DNA of 64,000 nucleotides from Lepas anatifera (taxonomy: Eukaryota; Arthropoda; Thecostraca; Lepadidae). Numbering within the stretch: the first letter of the stretch is position 1; each line of letters begins with the position of its first letter. Position numbers and translations under genes: made by a program. Location of the stretch: assembly GCA_034440635.1 (NCBI GenBank), contig JAOTON010000981.1:41059-105058 (forward strand), read 5' to 3'. Shown here one piece after another: positions 45,450 through 57,420 of the stretch. Below the pieces are notes generated by a model. That model did no database searches. It was not told the DNA's origin and was given only the letters and a program-made list of their open reading frames with translations.

Positions 45450-48400
45450 CTGAAACAGTCAAATAATTAGAATTAAATCCACTGGCCCGGTCGTTCTAGG
45501 AACATTATCAAATCCAACGTTTTGTCGAGGCTCAACAATATCAAAGTGATAAAGATAATTCATTAGCACATGCCACAAAATTCATCCAGTTTAGCTCAAT
45601 AAGTTGGATTCCTGGCCAATTTAAACCTTAAAAGTAGAACATTTCAGAGTTGTATAGACTCTGCCTCATGTCACAGGAGCCCCTTGAGTTGATTTTACGC
45701 GTCATGAGAGGGAATTGTGCATCGAACCTTTGGGCAGTTCCGGGTCCTTGAGGGTATATTGCACAGGAGCTTACTGGCTTGGTTTTGGGGCTCCAATTTG
45801 TATGAGAGTCCCTGTGCTGGAAAGAGCCCCTAAGGTGGAACTGGGAAGGAAGCCCCGAACTGATCTATGGCCCCTGAGAGGAATTATGTAAGATGTGCTT
45901 GACTTGGTTCTAAGCCCCCAGCTGGATTGGTGTCCCTTAAAATGGCAGGGCAGCGACCCAAAATAGGTTTTGCGCTAGGGTGTCGAGTGAAAAATTCAGC
46001 TCGGAATTTATGGCGAGTGAGTTAAATTCCCCTCAAAATGTATGGTGGAGTAAAAATTTTCCAATTTTGGTACTCAGGTGGTTAACTCTCAGAGCCCTTG
46101 TTTGAACTGAGGGATGGATATTTCCTTTAATTTTCTCAAAGTAAATATTTTTAAATTGTCCCCAAGCAGCATTGTTTGACCATTACCATGTGAAATATTT
46201 GGGTTAAGCAGGTAAATCTTTACCAACTGAAACCCCTGATGCAGTCTCCAATTTTAAGGAATTGGTGAATTGCCACAAATAAGAAACTTTTTGGGAGGCC
46301 TCTGAGACCAACCTTCGGGGGAAAGAACTCTGGGAGCCACGAAGAATAACATTTGTGGGATGAAGATCAACTCTTGGGGGCTTCCCTAGACCAAATCTTG
46401 TGCCCCTCCTCTCCTTTCCCACTCGACCGGCTCTAAAGGGCCCCTGAGACGAAATACCGGAGCCCCCTTAGACCAACAACTCCGCAGAGGGGGCCTCCAA
46501 GACCGGCAGGTGGTGAAAAATGAAAAGGAATTTTTTTCATGCAATACCTAGTGCCAAAATTAATTATCTAACCGTGCACTGTAAAGTTTTCTGTTCGGGA
46601 CAACGCCCCTCCTATACCTATACCTATAGTAATCGGAATTTTGGAGGCCACTCCTGACTTTGATCACTGCACCTCGCATACACCTATGCTAGGTCCAGTA
46701 GACCTCAGTTTACACTTAACTAACCCCGACGAAACTACAAACGTTCTATCATGGCAATAAACTCTTCCACACTCTTGCTAAAAGTTTCTTTTCTTTACCT
46801 GTCAATTCCCCTGCTCCTCTTCACATATCCACTCACCTTCATATGAATCTGCTGCTTTCTATCAATCTAATCGAATCTACAGCGCCTTCTCTTTCTGTTG
46901 TTTCTTCCTGTACTACCCATTACTACTCTATTGCCTTGCTACTACCCTGGTTTCTTCCTTTCGTCTACAATCAGCCAGGCGCGACGGGTTGCGACAGCGT
47001 CAAAGCGACTACTACTTTAAATTTCTGATCGCTTGCCGTTTGCCGGTCGCATGAGCTACATAATTTGCATTTCAAAAATGGCTCTAAATTAATTTTCTAA
47101 ATCCTTATAGACTAGAAAATTATACAACTAAAAGCACACCAAGAGGAAGACTAACAACGTTTTGTCAATAACGAATAAGAAACCGGCCTTTCAAAAAGCC
47201 TAAATATGCCGCTTTTATTTACTAGATGTAAAGACGGCGATTTGGTACGTCCACGCCGTAGACCAGCCATACAAAAAAGTTCCGATGTTTGAAGGGTAAC
47301 TGGATGTATTCTTGTTGCCCCAGAAATCATTTAATGAAAATGTAGAGTTTCAATGTATTCAAGTACCGGACACTTTCAGTTGAACTTAAATATCAGCGTA
47401 TTTATGCCTAGGGTGTCGTAGGGTGTCGTGAGTGGATTTGGGTGTCACAGTGCGTGGACGCAGCAATGAAGGGCTAATATGGATAAAAATTATTTTCTTC
47501 GCAATAAATGGTCAATTTTCTACCATGCAATGTCAAAAAATATGCTGCTTAGCATACAAATTTCAAGATAATTGCTTTTAACAAGATGACCAAAAATGGT
47601 TTTTCACTATTCTCGGTACCAGAAATACAAAAACATTTTTTTCAAGGACGTAGGTAAGCCTAGAAATCATGTGCACAGATAAACTGCTTTCCAGAAATGT
47701 ATCTTTCAAAGCGGTCAGCTCATTTTTTTGGCAACACAAGGCTTGGGTGTCTAATTTTCCACTCACCAATTTTGTAAGCGGTGGAATTTAGTGGCGGTGT
47801 TCACCCATTGGAACTTTTTCCGGTGGGGCAGGGGGCACTAAGCGTCTTGCCCGCGCCAGAATTTCGATTCAGTTGTTCCACTGAAATCGGTGGAGATAAA
47901 GATGCCAGGTATAATTGGCCAGAAAATAGAAATCGCCAGATTTTCTTTCAGAAAAGCGAAACAAGCCCATAAGAGCCAAGTTAAATGGGCGATCTTCTAG
48001 TCGATTCTGCTGCTCTCTTTTTCCAGTGAACGTTGGTATAGGAGGCAATGGAACTGGCCTTTGTAGTAAGTATTGTTGAGTAAAATTCAATAGTATTAAG
48101 TATTGTTGGAAGTGAGTGCAAAATTCAGCAAAAAAATAAAAGTGAGTGGAAAATTCTGCTTGACTGGGTGTCGTTCTGCACCCAGCACCCCAGGTTTTGG
48201 GACACTGTGGCAGGGGCCTCCAAAGTTGGCATTGGGCCCGTTTAACTCGCATGGACCCAATTAGCTTGTCTGGGCTTTTGCGCTGTTCTGGGTCCCAGGC
48301 GGGCGCCGGGGCCCCTGGGCTAGTTCTGGCTCCTTAATTGATGCTGGACCTATTTAGCTGGTCTGGAGCCCACTAAAAATAATTTTGCAGGGGGTTTTCG

Positions 48401-49689
48401 ACTTGCTCTCGCGGGCCCTTGAACTGGTGAGGTGCCCCCTTAGAGAACAAACTGGAAGTCTGTTTCCACAGACAGGTCTCGCAAATAAATTGTGGCTGTA
48501 ATTGGTGTTTGAGCGAGGCATAATTGGTGTGTTTAAGCGAAGCCCGCCCATCGCTATTCGCTGACAATTTGTGGCGCAACGTGGTAAGCACCTGTCTGAA
48601 AAGTGTTCCGGGGAGGGGCAAAACAAATTCCGTCTCCCCACACAACACGTCACGAGTACGGCCGGTGCAACGATGAAGGGTCGTTCAACTGATGCAGATG
48701 GTGCTAAATGATGACATGTCGTCTGGAGGTAGTTCAGCAGAACGACACTGTTACCACTGCCTGATTTTGCAGCGTAGGTTTCACGCGGTGCGCGCCATCT
48801 TGAATTAGTGGTGTTCCTCGATCGTCCACGGCGACACGTGTGAACCCTATTTTTAGAGAAAGTGAAGCGAATTTGGGAGTTTGCTGGGCCTGAGGCAAGT
48901 GTGAGAGACGATACACAGTCTTACCGTCTTTCAGTGGTGCCAGGGAACAGCTTATACTGGGGATTTACATATCTGAAATCGGTATGTAGGCAGTTGCAGT
49001 GCATTCAATCTTGCGCGAGACGTTCGAGACGCTCTGGCGCAGTACGGGTCAGATGAGCTATTGTCATTTCGCATGTGCCACTGTGATTTGCATTGACATT
49101 GCCATATTCTTGTTGCCCGAGACCACTCAACTAAACGCAGCCAACAATATACTTGGCCAGTCCGTCAAAGTAGAAATGCGTTTTTGAAATCCAGCTCCAT
49201 GTAAGCAGACGGCTGGTGTTATGAACCTCGAGGTATTTTTTGTCTCGATCGACAACTTTGTTCTTTTAGTCTAGATAATACTTAGAAAATACATAGCCTT
49301 CGCAAAGTTGTAGCCAAACGGTGCACCGCGGTGGTACGGTCCAAAGCAAGGGGTGGTTTGGCCACCGTAGGAGGTAGTAAAAACGTCGTACAACACATTT
49401 TCGAACGTAGTCAATAGGTGACAGTGCGGAGGAAGAGGTAGTCATGACGTCGTATGTGGTGGTCAAGAGGTGGTATCACGCGGAGCCAGAGGTCATAAAG
49501 AGGTAGGGGAGTAGCAGGCTAGTAGTCAAAGGTGGTCAAAAGGTGATAAAAGTATTGCGGTAAGGGTCTTACATAGGAAACGCCAATCTACGGCGTTTGA
49601 AGATCGGATTAATGGTTCCATCACCTCAGTACTGGTTGTCTTACCAGCTTAAAGGTCGTATGGTATTATTTCAGTGCAGTCTAAAAAAT

Positions 49690-49760
49690 GAACACGTTTT
49701 TGACGGAGACAGAACGGTAGTGAACCCGTTACAGAATCGGTGATGAAGAGTATAAGCTCG
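49690..49760. repeat. Direct repeat partner of 50294-50366
   Basis: 'acacgtttttgacggagaca', 'gttacagaatcggtgatgaa' and 'gagtataagct' recur at 50294-50366 with few changes, in the same orientation, 600 bp apart. Confidence 0.85.
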
Positions 49761-49800
49761 ACTCCCAGTCTCCCCAGCGGCGCGACCCATGGCGTAGTCG

Positions 49801-49893
49801 CTCCTGAAGCTCAGTTGGTAGAGCGTTGGGCTTCGGTCCGCTGGTTAGGAACATGCAATGGTAGTGACTGTGTAGACTTGGGATCAATGCCTG
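49801..49893 (+). mobile_element. tRNA-like sequence (SINE head or tRNA pseudogene)
   Basis: 'gaagctcagttggtagagcg' is a classic A-box/D-arm, followed by 'ttgggcttcggtcc' where the anticodon arm should be. The B-box region (GGGATCAATGCCT, at about 49877) is degenerate and displaced by an insertion. It would not fold as a functional tRNA. Confidence 0.6.
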
Positions 49894-50293
49894 CTCATCA
49901 TTATTCTCTTTCATTATTTTAGTGTTCAGCACGTCATGGGCCATTGCGTGAAAAGTGGGCGGGGAGACGAATCATACTACGTCCCCCGACTCACAAAAGC
50001 GAGGAAACGCGTCCCCCCTTCCAGTGACAGAACCCACGAATGGAAGTTTTTCTTGCAAAATGAGAATCGGTGGAAAAAAACGCATTTTCAGTATTTCGTT
50101 GCACGATTTGAAAGTAAAAAAGAAAACTCGGTCTCTCTGGGGAACTCAGACACTACTCGCTCTGCGAAAGCTTTTACAAGGAGAGACCTCCTGTATGAAA
50201 CGAATGTGAGATATATATGCCTACATTGGCCCAAAAACTAAGTACCGATCCATGGGCGGCATGTTTTTCTGTTTATGCATGTAACAAACAGAC

Positions 50294-50366
50294 ACGTTAA
50301 TGACGGAGACAGAACGGTGATGAGCCGGTTACAGAATCGGTGATGAAGAGTATGAGCTTGACCTCC
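50294..50366. repeat. Direct repeat partner of 49690-49760
   Basis: 'acacgttaatgacggagaca', 'gttacagaatcggtgatgaa' and 'gagtatgagct'. Together with 49690-49760 it brackets the tRNA-like sequence. Confidence 0.85.
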
Positions 50367-51210
50367 AACTTTAAGGCAGTCTAGCCAGGAAGCTTTGATC
50401 TTTGTAGTGACCTACGCTCGACAAAAGTACGGCAAATATGCAGAAACGCCAAGCAAGTAGGTTGGTGGAATTTGCTTTGGCATCAATTGCTGTGTAAGAC
50501 ATGGGTGAAAATCCAGGGAGGGGGATGGAGTGGTCATGACCCCTCGGGAATTTGGGTCTCCCATAGACTTTGTATAGGGTTTGTACTGCCTTGTCAGCGT
50601 TAACCCACACAGGCCACCTGGATTGAGAAGAAACCTCCAGCCATGGTTTAAGGGGGGCGGGTGAACAGGGTAGAGTATCCTATACGAGGAATTCAAAATC
50701 AATTCACAGTCGACAGCAGATCAGTGCACTTCATTTCACAAAAGCCAGAAATGAAACTGAGACATTTACTGAGCATAATTTAAGTTTGGAAGCATAACTC
50801 TCGGCTTCGTCTGTAAATGGGAGCATGTGCCCGTAGACGATAGACCAAACAAATGAAATGCAATGAATACAAAGAAAACAACTCAACGACGTCATCTTTC
50901 GATTAAACATATACCAAGTAGTCTACACAGTTTGAGTGACCTAGGGCTGAACGAGCCGGCAGAATATTTATTCACAGGCACATAATCCGCCATAGTTTTC
51001 AAGTCATCACATGCTTCTTGAAAAGGTCACAGCACCACGACCGACACGATTCAGTCCCGCCTCCACGGAGCCCCCATTGCAACAATAAAACAGCAGGCTT
51101 ATGCATTGTCTGGAAAACATTCGTCTACACCGTATCTCATAAAAACACAAACTCTCCTTTAGCAGCCACACTTGCCACTTTCAGATCTGGAGACGATTCA
51201 GCATTGAGTC

Positions 51211-52612
51211 CTACTCAAGCACCTGAGCAGCTGCATGGGTTTGTCGGTGCTTTTTCATATTTCCCTTTTCGGAAAATTTTCTCCCACATATTTCACACGC
51301 ATGATTCTTAATCCCACTATGTGCAACAACATGTTTTGTAAGGTTGCATTTAGCCGCAAAAGCCTTCCCACAAATGTGACATTCGTGTTCCTTCAGACCG
51401 GTGTGTATCACTTGGTGTGACCTCATGTTTGCTTTGGTCCCAAACGCCTTCCCACAAACGTCACATTTGTGGTCGCGGGCTCCAGTGTGAACGAGATAGT
51501 GTGCTTTCAGCGTTCTTTTCTCGGTAAACGCTCTCCCGCACGTCTCACACTTGAAGTTTTTCACCCCAGTGTGGATAACTTTGTGTCTCTTCAAGCTGAC
51601 CTTTTCTGTGAATAAATTGCCACAAATATCACACTTGTGTTTTGGATGGTCAAAGTGTTTTACACGGTGTGCTTCCATGTTATGTTTCTGAATAAAAGTT
51701 TTCCCACAAACGTCACATTCATAGTCCTTCACGCCTGCGTGGATTCTACGATGTAGTTTCACACTTCCGCTCTGAGAGAAACACTTTCCACAGACCTCAC
51801 ATTTAAACTTCTTGATGCCGGTGTGTACCACACTGTGGATTTTTAGGCTTCCCTGGTCGCGAAACTCCTTCCCACAAACGTCACATGGATAGTCCTTTAC
51901 GTCGTCGTGAATTTTGCGATGAAGGCTCAAACTTCCACTCCTTGCAAAACACTTTCCACAGACCACACATTTATACTTTCTAATACCGGTGTGTACAACA
52001 CTGTGACTCCGCAGGTTCCCTGTGTCGCGGAACGCTTTCCCACAAACGTCACACTTGTGTCTCTTTATGTCCCTGTGAATATCTAAATGCCTCATCAGAC
52101 TTTGTTTTCCACACAAAGCCTTTCCACACACATCACACTTGAAGTCTTTAATATCCTTGTGAACCATAATGTGGCGACGAAGACAGGATTCCGATTTAAA
52201 CCCCTTTCCGCACACTTCGCATTTGTGGTCTTTTCCAAGCTTGTGGGTGGCAGAGTGCTTCTTCAAATTAAACCTTAGCGTGAAGCTCTTGCCACAAATC
52301 TCGCATCGGTGAGGTCGTATTTCTAAGTGTGCAAGTTGATGGCCTTTCAATCCCTTGATAAATTTCAACTGCTTGCCGCATATATCGCATTGGAGCCCCT
52401 TTTCTTCCTCTTTCTTGCTCAAAGGGAGCTCACCAGCCTCAAGCCTCTTTAGAAGAACAACAGGGTTTAACAACAGCCTTGATATTGATCTTGAACATGA
52501 CTGGTGCTGATCAAGAGGAGCGCAATCTGACTGCATCTTTGGGGTATAGGAGATTGTTCGATGCGTGTCGCTCAAGCACAAACATTCCGCTTGGCAAATG
52601 ACTGCGCTCAGC
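51211..52612 (-). CDS. C2H2 zinc-finger protein 2, 14 fingers (main exon)
   Basis: The minus-strand exon runs from a 'tgactgtttcag' acceptor (52613-52624) to a stop at 51211. The frame from 52581 down is open and encodes a short fingerless N-terminal part and 14 C2H2 fingers, almost identical to zinc-finger protein 1 up to finger 11. It has one finger fewer: fingers 12 and 13 of protein 1 correspond to a single finger here, which combines the GT start and ANMRSH helix. The last two fingers and the C terminus (THAAAQVLE) differ the most. The bases between the acceptor and codon TTG 52581 differ by two in length from gene 1, so the exon enters in phase 2 rather than 0. Either the upstream exon differs or translation starts at MQSD (52536). 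Confidence 0.88.
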
Positions 52613-52643
52613 CTGAAACAGTCAAATAAATACCATCAAATCC

Positions 52644-53399
<756 letters not shown>

Positions 53400-53422
53400 G
53401 GGGAGAGGAGGGAGAGAGGAAA

Positions 53423-53685
53423 GAGCATGGAATAGAGCATGGAATAGAGCATGGAATAGAGCATGGAATAGAGCATGGAATAGAGCATGGAATAGAGCAT
53501 GGAATAGGCATGGAATAGAGCATGGAATAGAGCATGGAATAGGCATGGAATAGAGCATGGAATAGAGCATGGAATAGAGCATGGAATAGAGCATGGAATA
53601 GAGCATGGAATAGAGCATGATGGCATGAATGTGGAATGAGCGGAATAGAGCATGGAATAGAGCATGGAATAGAGCATGGAATAAA
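53423..53685. repeat. 12-bp minisatellite GCATGGAATAGA
   Basis: About 20 copies of GCATGGAATAGA are present, with a few 10-bp variants (GCATGGAATA at 53510 and 53542) and one disrupted unit near 53620. Confidence 0.95.
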
Positions 53686-53699
53686 GAACCCTGGAAAGG

Positions 53700-55056
53700 A
53701 AGCCTCCTTTATTTCTGGGATGCTTTTGTGGGGCCCATTAAAAGGAATGGGGTTAATATCCAAGAAAAATTAAAATATAGACAACAGTAAAATATTAAAC
53801 AAAAACAGGCTTTTGAGCATGGCTTACTTCAACCAAGAGTGAACAGCCACTACTGAGGTATTATTTATATCCATAGATATATTTCCACACATATACATGG
53901 GCGATACACATTACAACATGCGCTTAGGGTAAAACGAATAACAGGCACACGATCCAATATAAATCTAATATATCCAATATAAACCTAAATAATGGCATAA
54001 TAACCATAAAATATAAAAACAAAATGTGTGTGAGCCATGATTCAAACCTGGAACACTAGGATTGCTAGATAAGCATTCTGCTAACTGTGTTATTGAGCGA
54101 CAAAATTACGCTCAATATTATATTATAATATTATTATCAAAAAATGAAGATGGAAAAGTGCACCATGTCGGATCTGATCTCTAGATCTTTCACTCGCTAG
54201 GTGAACGCTTAACCCACTGTGCTACTGTGGAGCTGAATCACGCACTCTTTAAACATGTAATAATACAAGTTGAGATGCAGTATAAAAGCTGTGTTCTTTG
54301 AATTATTCTGAGGTGGAATTCCAGGGGTTGTAACATCGTGATATTCCTCAGATTCCAGCAATGGAACGGTCTTTAAGGAAGCTGGAATGTGGCGTAGATG
54401 GCGAGGTGCGACAGTCTCATTATTTATTTTGACTTGCGCTCAAGCAAATCTTTCATTTACCTTCATTTAGGTGTTATTATTAGGTTCCGATTATCCTGCA
54501 AAAACATATCATGGACCTTACAAGCAGATAAATATTCAAAGTCCACAAACTTACTGTTACAAATTTCATGCATGGGCTCCACCATCTTGAGCGGGACTGC
54601 TTTTTCTATTCCCACCGTTCCGCACGGAATGGCGGGAATATTCAATGTGGAATCCCGGGAACAGTTTCAAAGAACGGCTGTGACATCACTGTTCCCAGAA
54701 TTCCAGGCTGGAATATTTCAAAGAATGCAACCAAAATTCTGATTTGTCTTGCACTTTGCTGATATTTTAAATATTTCATGCCTAAAATGTATTTTAACGG
54801 ACGCGACACAGATAAAGCTTTCCGAAATGCATGGTTGCTTTTCCGTGCAAGCGACAGTTTAAAAGTTATGAGGCATTAAAGTCATTGGCCAGCACATCTC
54901 CCATATTCTTCACATTAGTCTTTACCGAGCTTTGCTTACTGAAGGATTTTTTAATGTGTACTGTACAAGAAGTTGCACCGTCGTCGTCACAATTTGTTTA
55001 TTTTGAAGAATATATCCCACCGTGCGCGAAAGAAGACTGAAGCGCCGTCTGCACTA
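53700..55056. other. No gene; two degenerate tRNA-like segments
   Basis: On the minus strand 54025-54090 ('gttagcagaatgcttatcta', 'ccaggtttgaatcatgg') and 54155-54240 ('gtagcacagtgggttaagcg', 'ttcacctagcgag') resemble tRNA-derived SINE heads with B-box-like sequence. 54310-54740 is rich in GGAATTCC-like motifs. No coding exon is supported. Confidence 0.5.
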
Positions 55057-55200
55057 ATTGGCCTCGGTCATTGAAAGTGTTGGCACCTGGCGGATTTTTT
55101 TGAAAACGCCAGGAGAGGGACTGACGTCTGGCGCGGCTGCTTCATATCCGGCGCACGTTTGAACTCTACAGGTTTGAAACGGACTTTCAGTCGTTGTGAA
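55057..55200 (+). repeat. Copy of the THAP-exon upstream block
   Basis: Over about 100 bp it is almost identical to 12590-12690 ('ttggcctcggtcattgaaag', 'tggcacctggcgga', 'gacgtctggcgcggctgctt'), and it continues with 'tttcagtcgt.gtgaa'. No THAP exon follows. Confidence 0.8.
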
Positions 55201-55204
55201 GGGT

Positions 55205-55337
55205 GGCATTCATATGATCCACAGTTCAAAAGGGCCACCGTTGAAAAGGTCCACCATTCATATGGCCCAATGTTCATAGGGTCCACCTTTCAAAGGGTCC
55301 ACCGTTCAAAGGGTCCACCGTTCAAAGGGTCCACCAG
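55205..55337. repeat. GTTCAAAGGGTCCACC minisatellite
   Basis: Units of about 17 bp ('ggtccaccgttcaaagg') are repeated six to eight times, degenerate at the left. The same motif with variations forms parts of the arms of the foldback element at 31172-32690. Confidence 0.9.
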
Positions 55338-55527
55338 CCTGGAAACCCCTCAGAATTGTAGAGGATTTCCGAAAACGCCTTTGTGCATGGTAATCATTAG
55401 TTTGTGTGTGTGTGTTGGTTGGTTGTTGGGAAGGAAGGAAAGAAGGGAGTAAGGGGGCGCTTACCTATCTGTAGGAACCGTGGTGCTTACCTAATTGTTT
55501 TTGGAGAACTACCTAGGTATGTACAAC

Positions 55528-55695
55528 ATTAAAGGGAGATACGCGAAAAATTATTATTGTGGTTTCTTGTAGAGGTGGGACTTTTGTGTGCCGCGGTCCC
55601 GGCGCCGGGACGAGGTTTGGTCCCGGCGGGACTAAAGCCGGGACTGTGCCGGGACCAGAGCCAGTCTGGATAAAGTAAAATTCATGATAATGGTT
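55528..55695. mobile_element. 'aaagggagatacgcg' repeat followed by TAGAGGTGGGAC element start
   Basis: 55531-55570 matches 32902-32941. Directly after it comes TAGAGGTGGGAC, a hAT-like terminal sequence, then 'gtcccggcgccgggacgagg' and related GGTCCCGGCGGGAC palindromes. The opposite end was not found. Confidence 0.45.
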
Positions 55696-55874
55696 CCACA
55701 TTTCATCTAAAACTAAGATAAGAGATTAAATATAACTGTGACTTTCCAGCACATCATTGCCTCCTTGATGCAATATTCCAACTTTATAAGATGAGAAAAG
55801 TATCAATTCAACTAGATGAAAGAGAAAAAATAATATTGCACACACACAGCATAGAACACAGCTCTCACTAACTG

Positions 55875-56382
55875 GGTGTCCTAACCAAACGGTCGCCGAC
55901 GGTCGCCAACCGTCGGCGACCGTCGGCGTCAGTTGCAGAGCGGTAATTTTGGAGGTTTGGCCGACAGAGGAAATGTTCATATTTGGTAGCAATCTGGTAG
56001 CTCAAACTGCGACGAATGTTGTTTACCAACAACCAAAACTTAGCTGGCATCAATAACTATTAAAAGAACGATTTAGGAGAAAAAGGTAATCATGTCCAGT
56101 TTCCATAGAATTTTTCAGCATGAATTCCAATTTGAATAATCATTCAAAAACATTTATTACATTTAATGACTAAAAATAAGAACAAAAAACACAGATATCG
56201 GCTTCTGACGCAGACCGTCGGCGTCAAAAGTTGGACATTGTTCAACTTTTTGCTGCGAGGCGTTAGCGCCGTGCGACGCGTTGCGTCAGTGCGTTTTGTG
56301 TCCTGACCGAAAATCCCGGTCGTTGCGGCAGATCGACGCCGTGTAACGCCTTGTGACGCGTTAGCGTCTTGGTTAGGACACC
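55875..56382. mobile_element. 508-bp TIR element, GGTGTCCTAACCAA termini
   Basis: GGTGTCCTAACCAAACGG at the left and its inverse CGTCTTGGTTAGGACACC at the right. GTCGGCGACCGTCGG-type palindromes lie inside both ends. No convincing target-site duplication and no transposase. Confidence 0.75.
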
Positions 56383-57164
56383 GGGTAAGATTCATTCTTT
56401 GGAAACAACATTTTCAGATGTAATTCCCATTCACTTAATTATAAAGCAACTCAGTGACACAACCAAAATAAAACCCAAAAATGGTGGGTACTGGGGTCAA
56501 AATCACTTTGAATTGAAGAAAAAGACGTTTTTTGCATATAGATACTGGAAAGCATAAAAACAAAAGCTTGATTGAAAAGAGAATTCTGGACTTGGCGATT
56601 GGAAATGGCCGTTCCTACCAACCCCACTGTTTCAATTGCCTTCTCTCTCTCTCAAAAAAAATACTCAACAGTATTTTAAATTACCTACGTCTGTGCGTTA
56701 TGTCGTGAAGTCGTGAATAAAACGTAAACGGCTTCAATTTTTTCAACAACATTCAACTACCGCACCACCCTCCGTTGTCGTAGACAACAAGAAGAATAAT
56801 AAAGATGAAAAACAAGTGTGCGCCACTACTGTCTTTGAAGAAAAATGCAACCGAGCAGAAGCACAAGCTTTAGTAGCCTCAAGGCTAAAAAGTATTAAAA
56901 ACCATGTGATGATTCGGTAAATTTTTCCTTTATTCTCTTCCTAAACTTGATGATGTACTATTTGTCTTTAGTACGCCATCTACGGCTGCTGTAAAATGTT
57001 TTGTCTATTACAAGCAAATATTGTTTTTGCTATTAATAACTATAAAATTTGATTTGTTCAAAATAATTGAAAGCCGTTTCCACGCGAATCAAAGAAGGCA
57101 TTTTTTGCTACCAGCTCTGCTTACCAACAGACCTATGCTTGGTCTCCATATTTGGAAATCCATA
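56383..57164. other. No feature recognised
   Basis: AT-rich unique sequence without exon-like segments. Confidence 0.45.
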
Positions 57165-57420
57165 CATGGACATTTGACCCCGGTCACGCTCACCAGTGGC
57201 GCTTAGTGTGCCATCCAAGATGGCCGCGAAAGAGGGACTCCGAAAGGTAAACAACGTTAGTGGGCCCGGGAATAGCATGGTAAGCGGTGAATTATACGTG
57301 TTTTATGCCTGGTATGTGGCAGTGGCTTATAACCAGCCGCTGCAGAAGGCAGTGAGGAGCTCAAATTCGAGGAGTTTTTGGTCCCAAGGAGCAAAGTTTG
57401 TAGTCAGGATCAGGTTAAAG
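57165..57420 (+). mobile_element. Dispersed block with conserved MAAKEGLRK start, copy 2
   Basis: It is the inverse of 13960-14215 and carries 'ttgaccccggtcacgctcac', 'caagatggccgcgaaagagg', and MAAKEGLRK followed by a donor-like AAAG/GTAAAC at 57247. A second conserved stretch starts after 'tggtatgtggcag' (QPLQKAVRS, SFWSQGAKFVVRIR). The ATG in a 'caagATGG' context plus an adjacent donor suggest a copied 5' exon and promoter of a gene. The function is unknown. Confidence 0.5.

Larger units (their letters stand above)
45450..50690. other. Spacer between zinc-finger genes; degenerate repeats, no gene
   Basis: 45660-45950 and 46290-46510 carry decayed 'gagcccct.ag' / 'gaccaa' units similar to the GGGGCCC minisatellites in the foldback core, as does 48180-48440. 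47740-48180 has repeated 'cactcacc.attt' / 'gagtggaaaatt' motifs. Nothing supports a coding exon. It should contain the upstream intron and 5' exon of zinc-finger gene 1, which I could not place. Confidence 0.5.

Noticed and set aside
49801..49893. Functional tRNA gene
   Set aside because: The A-box is good, but the anticodon arm and the B-box region are disrupted and an insertion breaks the T-arm.
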